DNA from: Sphingopyxis sp. PET50
GTDB taxonomy: Bacteria; Pseudomonadota; Alphaproteobacteria; Sphingomonadales; Sphingomonadaceae
Direction of reading: 5' to 3'
Assembly (NCBI RefSeq): GCF_025244705.1
Contig: NZ_CP104207.1
Location: 1,488,001 to 1,552,000 of the forward strand
DNA: 64,000 nucleotides
In this document: in pieces, positions 61,296 through 64,000 of the stretch
How positions within the stretch are numbered: the stretch's first letter is position 1
Layout: each line of letters begins with the position of its first letter
The notes under the pieces: generated by a model
The model's input: the letters and a program-made list of their open reading frames with translations, nothing else
Told to the model about the DNA's origin: nothing
Databases searched by the model: none
Translations under genes and position numbers: made by a program

Positions 61296-63017
61296 TCAGA
61301 ACACCGCCTTCGGCGCGTCCTCCTCCATCATCGCCGCGCGCACCATCGGAATCGGCGGGCCGCCGTAGGACAGGAATTCGTCGTGGAACGCCTTCCACTT
61401 CGTCCTGTCGCCCTTGGTCCAGTCGTCGCGCAGCTTGCGGATCATCAGCTTGCCCATCGTGTAGTTGAGATAGGCGGGATCATATGTGCCGCGCGCCGCC
61501 TGCTGGCGCGCATTGCCCTCGTCCTGATAGCATTGCTCCTTGAACAGCTTTTCGGATTCGGCGACGGTCATGCCCTTGGTGTGCAGGCCGATCGCCGACA
61601 GATAGCGGCAATCGCGCAGCAGCGCGTTCGACAGTTGCCCGATATGCGTTTCGGGGTCGCCTGCGCCCAGCCCCGCGTCCCACATCATCTCCTCGGTATA
61701 ATGCGCCCACCCCTCGGCGAAGGCGTAGCCGACGAACAGCTTGCCGAAGATGCTCTCGGCGCGGTTCGAATGGAGGAAGTTCAGGAAGTGGCCCGGCCAC
61801 ACCTCGTGGACCGAGGTGAAGAGCAGATCCTTGCGGCCCGGGATGAACCCGTCCTGCGTCGCCTTGTCCCACGCCGGGTCGGGCGGCGAGATATAATAGA
61901 CCGACGGCAGGCCTTTCTCATAGGGGCCGGGAATGTCGATATAGGCGCTGTTCTGCCGGTTGTACGGCGGCGATTCCTCGACCTGCGCCTGTTCGGTGCC
62001 CGGAATGGTGACGATGTCCTTTTCGACGAGGAAGGCGCGCAGCGTGGGAAGCTGGCGCCGCGCCTCGGCGACCGGGCCGTCGGCGGGCTTGTCAGCGTTC
62101 ATCTTCTTCATGCAGTCGGCGATCGTCATCCCCGCCGCATAGGTCGCGCACGCCGCCTTCAGCGCGTCCTGATTGCGCTTCAAATCGGCCTGTCCGATCC
62201 GCTCGAGCTCGTCGATCGGCGTATCGACGCCTTCGTTGGTCAGGATCATCTTCGCGAACCTGTCGGCGCCGAGCGCATAGCCGTCGGCCGTTCCCGGCTG
62301 CGATCCGACATATTGGGCGAGATCGGTCATCGCCGCCCCCGCTTTCGCGACCGCCTCGTCGAACCGTTTCTGCAGCGCCTCGTCCTTGACCGAGGCAAAG
62401 GCCGCCTTGGCATCGCCCTTGTAATAGTCGGCGAAGCCGCCGAAACCCGCGGTGCCATATTTGACGAAGGTCGCGGGCAGCGGCAGCTTGAGGTTCGCCT
62501 TGATCTGCGCGGCGGCGGCGGGGACCTTTTCGGCATAGGCGATGAACGCCTTCATCCGCGTTTCCGCATCGGCGTAGGGCCGCGCGATATAGACATTGGG
62601 ATCGAGCGCGCCGGTGTAGAAAGCGGGGTTCTTCGCCGCGAAATCGGTATCGCGCAGGAAAAAGAGCTGCCCCTCGGCAACCTTGACCAGATAATCGCGC
62701 TCGAATGTCTCGGCGTCGATCATCTGGCCGTCGAACGCCTTCGCGTCGGCGATCGTCTTTTCGAGGAAGGTCGCCTGCTTCTCCAGCCCCTCGGGCGACC
62801 AGTCGGGCAATTGCCCGTCAAACTCATGCTTGCCCTGATAGACCGCGAAATTCGGGTTGAGCGGGAAATAGCCCTTCAGGAAATTGTCGCGGAACTCGGT
62901 CCAGCTCTTCGCTGCGGGCGCCGAGGCGGACTTGTTGTCCGACGCGTCGCAGCCCGCCAGGACGAGCAGGGTGGCGGCCATGGCGGCGCCGCCGAAACGG
63001 CCGAATTTGCGTGTCAT
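61296..63017 (-). CDS. DUF885 family lipoprotein, predicted zinc peptidase
   Basis: An intact 573-residue exported protein. Lipoprotein signal MTRKFGRFGGAAMAATLLVL with lipobox LAGC. The DUF885 domain covers most of the protein, with the metal-site motif SVHEVWPGHFLNFLHSNRAE, the second-ligand region YAFAEGWAHYTEEMMWDAGL, and the downstream QQAARGTYDPAYLNYTMGKL block. DUF885 proteins have the HExxxGH pattern of MA-clan metallopeptidases, so hydrolase activity on peptides is likely but not shown. A GGGAG site precedes the ATG at 63017. Confidence 0.88.
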   Translation of the reverse strand: MTRKFGRFGGAAMAATLLVLAGCDASDNKSASAPAAKSWTEFRDNFLKGYFPLNPNFAVYQGKHEFDGQLPDWSPEGLEKQATFLEKTIADAKAFDGQMIDAETFERDYLVKVAEGQLFFLRDTDFAAKNPAFYTGALDPNVYIARPYADAETRMKAFIAYAEKVPAAAAQIKANLKLPLPATFVKYGTAGFGGFADYYKGDAKAAFASVKDEALQKRFDEAVAKAGAAMTDLAQYVGSQPGTADGYALGADRFAKMILTNEGVDTPIDELERIGQADLKRNQDALKAACATYAAGMTIADCMKKMNADKPADGPVAEARRQLPTLRAFLVEKDIVTIPGTEQAQVEESPPYNRQNSAYIDIPGPYEKGLPSVYYISPPDPAWDKATQDGFIPGRKDLLFTSVHEVWPGHFLNFLHSNRAESIFGKLFVGYAFAEGWAHYTEEMMWDAGLGAGDPETHIGQLSNALLRDCRYLSAIGLHTKGMTVAESEKLFKEQCYQDEGNARQQAARGTYDPAYLNYTMGKLMIRKLRDDWTKGDRTKWKAFHDEFLSYGGPPIPMVRAAMMEEDAPKAVF

Positions 63018-63115
63018 ATCTGTAACTCCCCGATAGCGATGGCGGCTGTCTGCCATCATGACCAGTCGGTGACACTTGTTTATCGACGAACGGCAGGATT
63101 GGGGTGGATAGCAGG

Positions 63116-63232
63116 CATTCCCCTCCCTTTTAGGGAGGGGTTAGGGGTGGGTAGCGAGCGCAGCGAGCAAGAAGGAAGAGCACCGCCTTCGGCGGCCACC
63201 CACTCCCAGCCCCTCCCTTGCAGGGAGGGGAG
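63116..63232. repeat. Intergenic palindromic repeat, family 1 copy B
   Basis: A near-identical copy of 40264-40380, with the same CATTCCCCTCCCTTTTAGGG start and GGGTAGCGAGCGCAGCGAGC core. The right arm is slightly diverged (CCCTCCCTTGCAGGGAGGGG). It lies in the divergent region between the DUF885 and MFS genes. Confidence 0.85.
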
Positions 63233-63314
63233 ATAAACGTCCACTCCCGCCCGAAACCCACAATCGGTACAATCGCCCTAGACAGCCCCGCACAGCCCGC
63301 TAGGGCGAATTCCA

Positions 63315-64000
63315 ATGGCAACGATCCTCCCCCCCGACGCGGACGAACCGGCGATGCCGGACACCCCCTCCAAGGCCCCCTCGCCGCTCAGCTTTCCCGA
63401 TTACCGCTATTACTGGCTGGCGCGCTTCACCGCGGTGATGGCGACGATCGCGATGGTCGTGGTCATCGGATACCAGCTCTACGACACCGCACGCACCGAT
63501 TACGGCATGTCGATCAAGGAGGCGTCGTTCCAGCTCGGGCTGCTCGGGCTGTTCCAGTTCGTGCCGCTGGCGGTACTGACCCCCGTCGCGGGCTGGGTCG
63601 CCGACCGGTTCGAGCGGCGCAGCGTCGCGATCTTCTCGAACCTCATCGACCTTTCGATCGCCGCCGCGCTCGGCTGGTTCACCTGGGTGGACGGCCTTAC
63701 CCTGCCCCTGCTCTTCGGCCTCGCCGCGCTGCACGGCGTCGCGCGCGTCTTTTCGGGTCCCGCGATGAGCGCGATCGCGCCGAACATCGTGCCCCCCGCC
63801 GTCCTGCCGCGCGCGATCGCGATGAGCAGCATCGCGTGGCAATCGGCGTCGGTGATCGGTCCAGCCGCGGGCGGCCTGATCTACGCCGCGCATCCGACAT
63901 CGGTCTATGTCTTCGCCGCCGCGCTGCTCGCCATCTCGGCCTTCACGATCGGCCGCGTGCGCCCGGTGCTGCCGCCGCCGGTCGAGGTGCGCCGCCATCC
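63315..64000 (+). CDS. MFS transporter, 3' end outside window
   Basis: The first 228 codons of a major facilitator protein; the gene runs off the right edge. A hydrophilic start (MATILPPDADEPAMPDTPSK) is followed by YRYYWLARFTAVMATIAMVV. The loop 2-3 motif is PVAGWVADRFERRSVAIFSN, and several helices follow (LFGLAALHGVARVFSGPAMS; WQSASVIGPAAGGLIYAAHP). It resembles the MFS_3/enterobactin-exporter-like group. The substrate is unknown. Confidence 0.88.
   Translation, partial: MATILPPDADEPAMPDTPSKAPSPLSFPDYRYYWLARFTAVMATIAMVVVIGYQLYDTARTDYGMSIKEASFQLGLLGLFQFVPLAVLTPVAGWVADRFERRSVAIFSNLIDLSIAAALGWFTWVDGLTLPLLFGLAALHGVARVFSGPAMSAIAPNIVPPAVLPRAIAMSSIAWQSASVIGPAAGGLIYAAHPTSVYVFAAALLAISAFTIGRVRPVLPPPVEVRRH

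Overview
The window is high-GC chromosomal DNA from an alphaproteobacterium of the order Sphingomonadales. A Sphingopyxis-like organism fits best. The evidence is the gene order argS, SPOR protein, nagZ, scpA, scpB, tatA, tatB, tatC, the glyQ-glyS-ppdK block, GTG starts, UrcA, SapC and GumN-type proteins, and several families of GC-rich intergenic palindromes. I see no transposase, integrase, phage gene, rRNA or CRISPR array. Two tRNA genes are present.

Layout. 1-1.7 kb: 3' part of mgtE and an entericidin-like lipoprotein. 1.7-8.2 kb (minus): Tat translocon, ScpAB, NagZ, SPOR protein and ArgS as one tightly packed run. 8.3-13 kb: a lipoprotein, the overlapping run ispH-thrB-rnhA, a DUF1508 protein and an FAD oxidoreductase. 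13-20.2 kb: a Tad/Flp pilus locus (cpaA, B, C, D, E, tadB, tadC) with no cpaF ATPase and no pilin gene. 20-30.7 kb: metabolic and envelope genes, a PhoR-like kinase, glucokinase, three overlapping LprI-type periplasmic genes, tRNA-Arg and a DUF1254/DUF1214 pair. 30.8-37 kb: ppdK, glyS, glyQ. 37-43.7 kb: UrcA and Xre regulator behind a palindromic promoter, two GumN proteins, a DUF4349 lipoprotein, a beta-hydroxylase and an acyl-CoA dehydrogenase. 43.7-50.6 kb: a surface-protein island (two autotransporters and an OMP) facing a LuxR solo across a short region holding a perfect lux-box-like palindrome. 50.7-58.1 kb: tRNA-Ala, reductase, DEAD-box helicase, FAD-linked dehydrogenase, SapC, SDHAF4-like protein, RsmB. 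58.1-61.1 kb: a two-gene signalling operon, a TIR-membrane-SH3-YARHG protein plus a TPR-SLOG-class III cyclase protein. 61.3 kb to the end: a DUF885 peptidase and the start of an MFS transporter.

Two things stand out. First, the TIR/cyclase operon combines parts known from Thoeris (TIR plus SLOG) and Pycsar (class III cyclase plus TIR) in an arrangement I do not recognise as a named system. Second, more than 30 small insertions break reading frames across the window. They are nearly always one base long, usually right after a C and most often at GCC^AGC, and they occur on either strand relative to the gene. They hit the essential gene glyQ, so they most likely reflect a systematic sequencing or consensus error. 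Broken genes are therefore described here as single genes with the shift noted, and their protein lengths are those after removing the extra bases.
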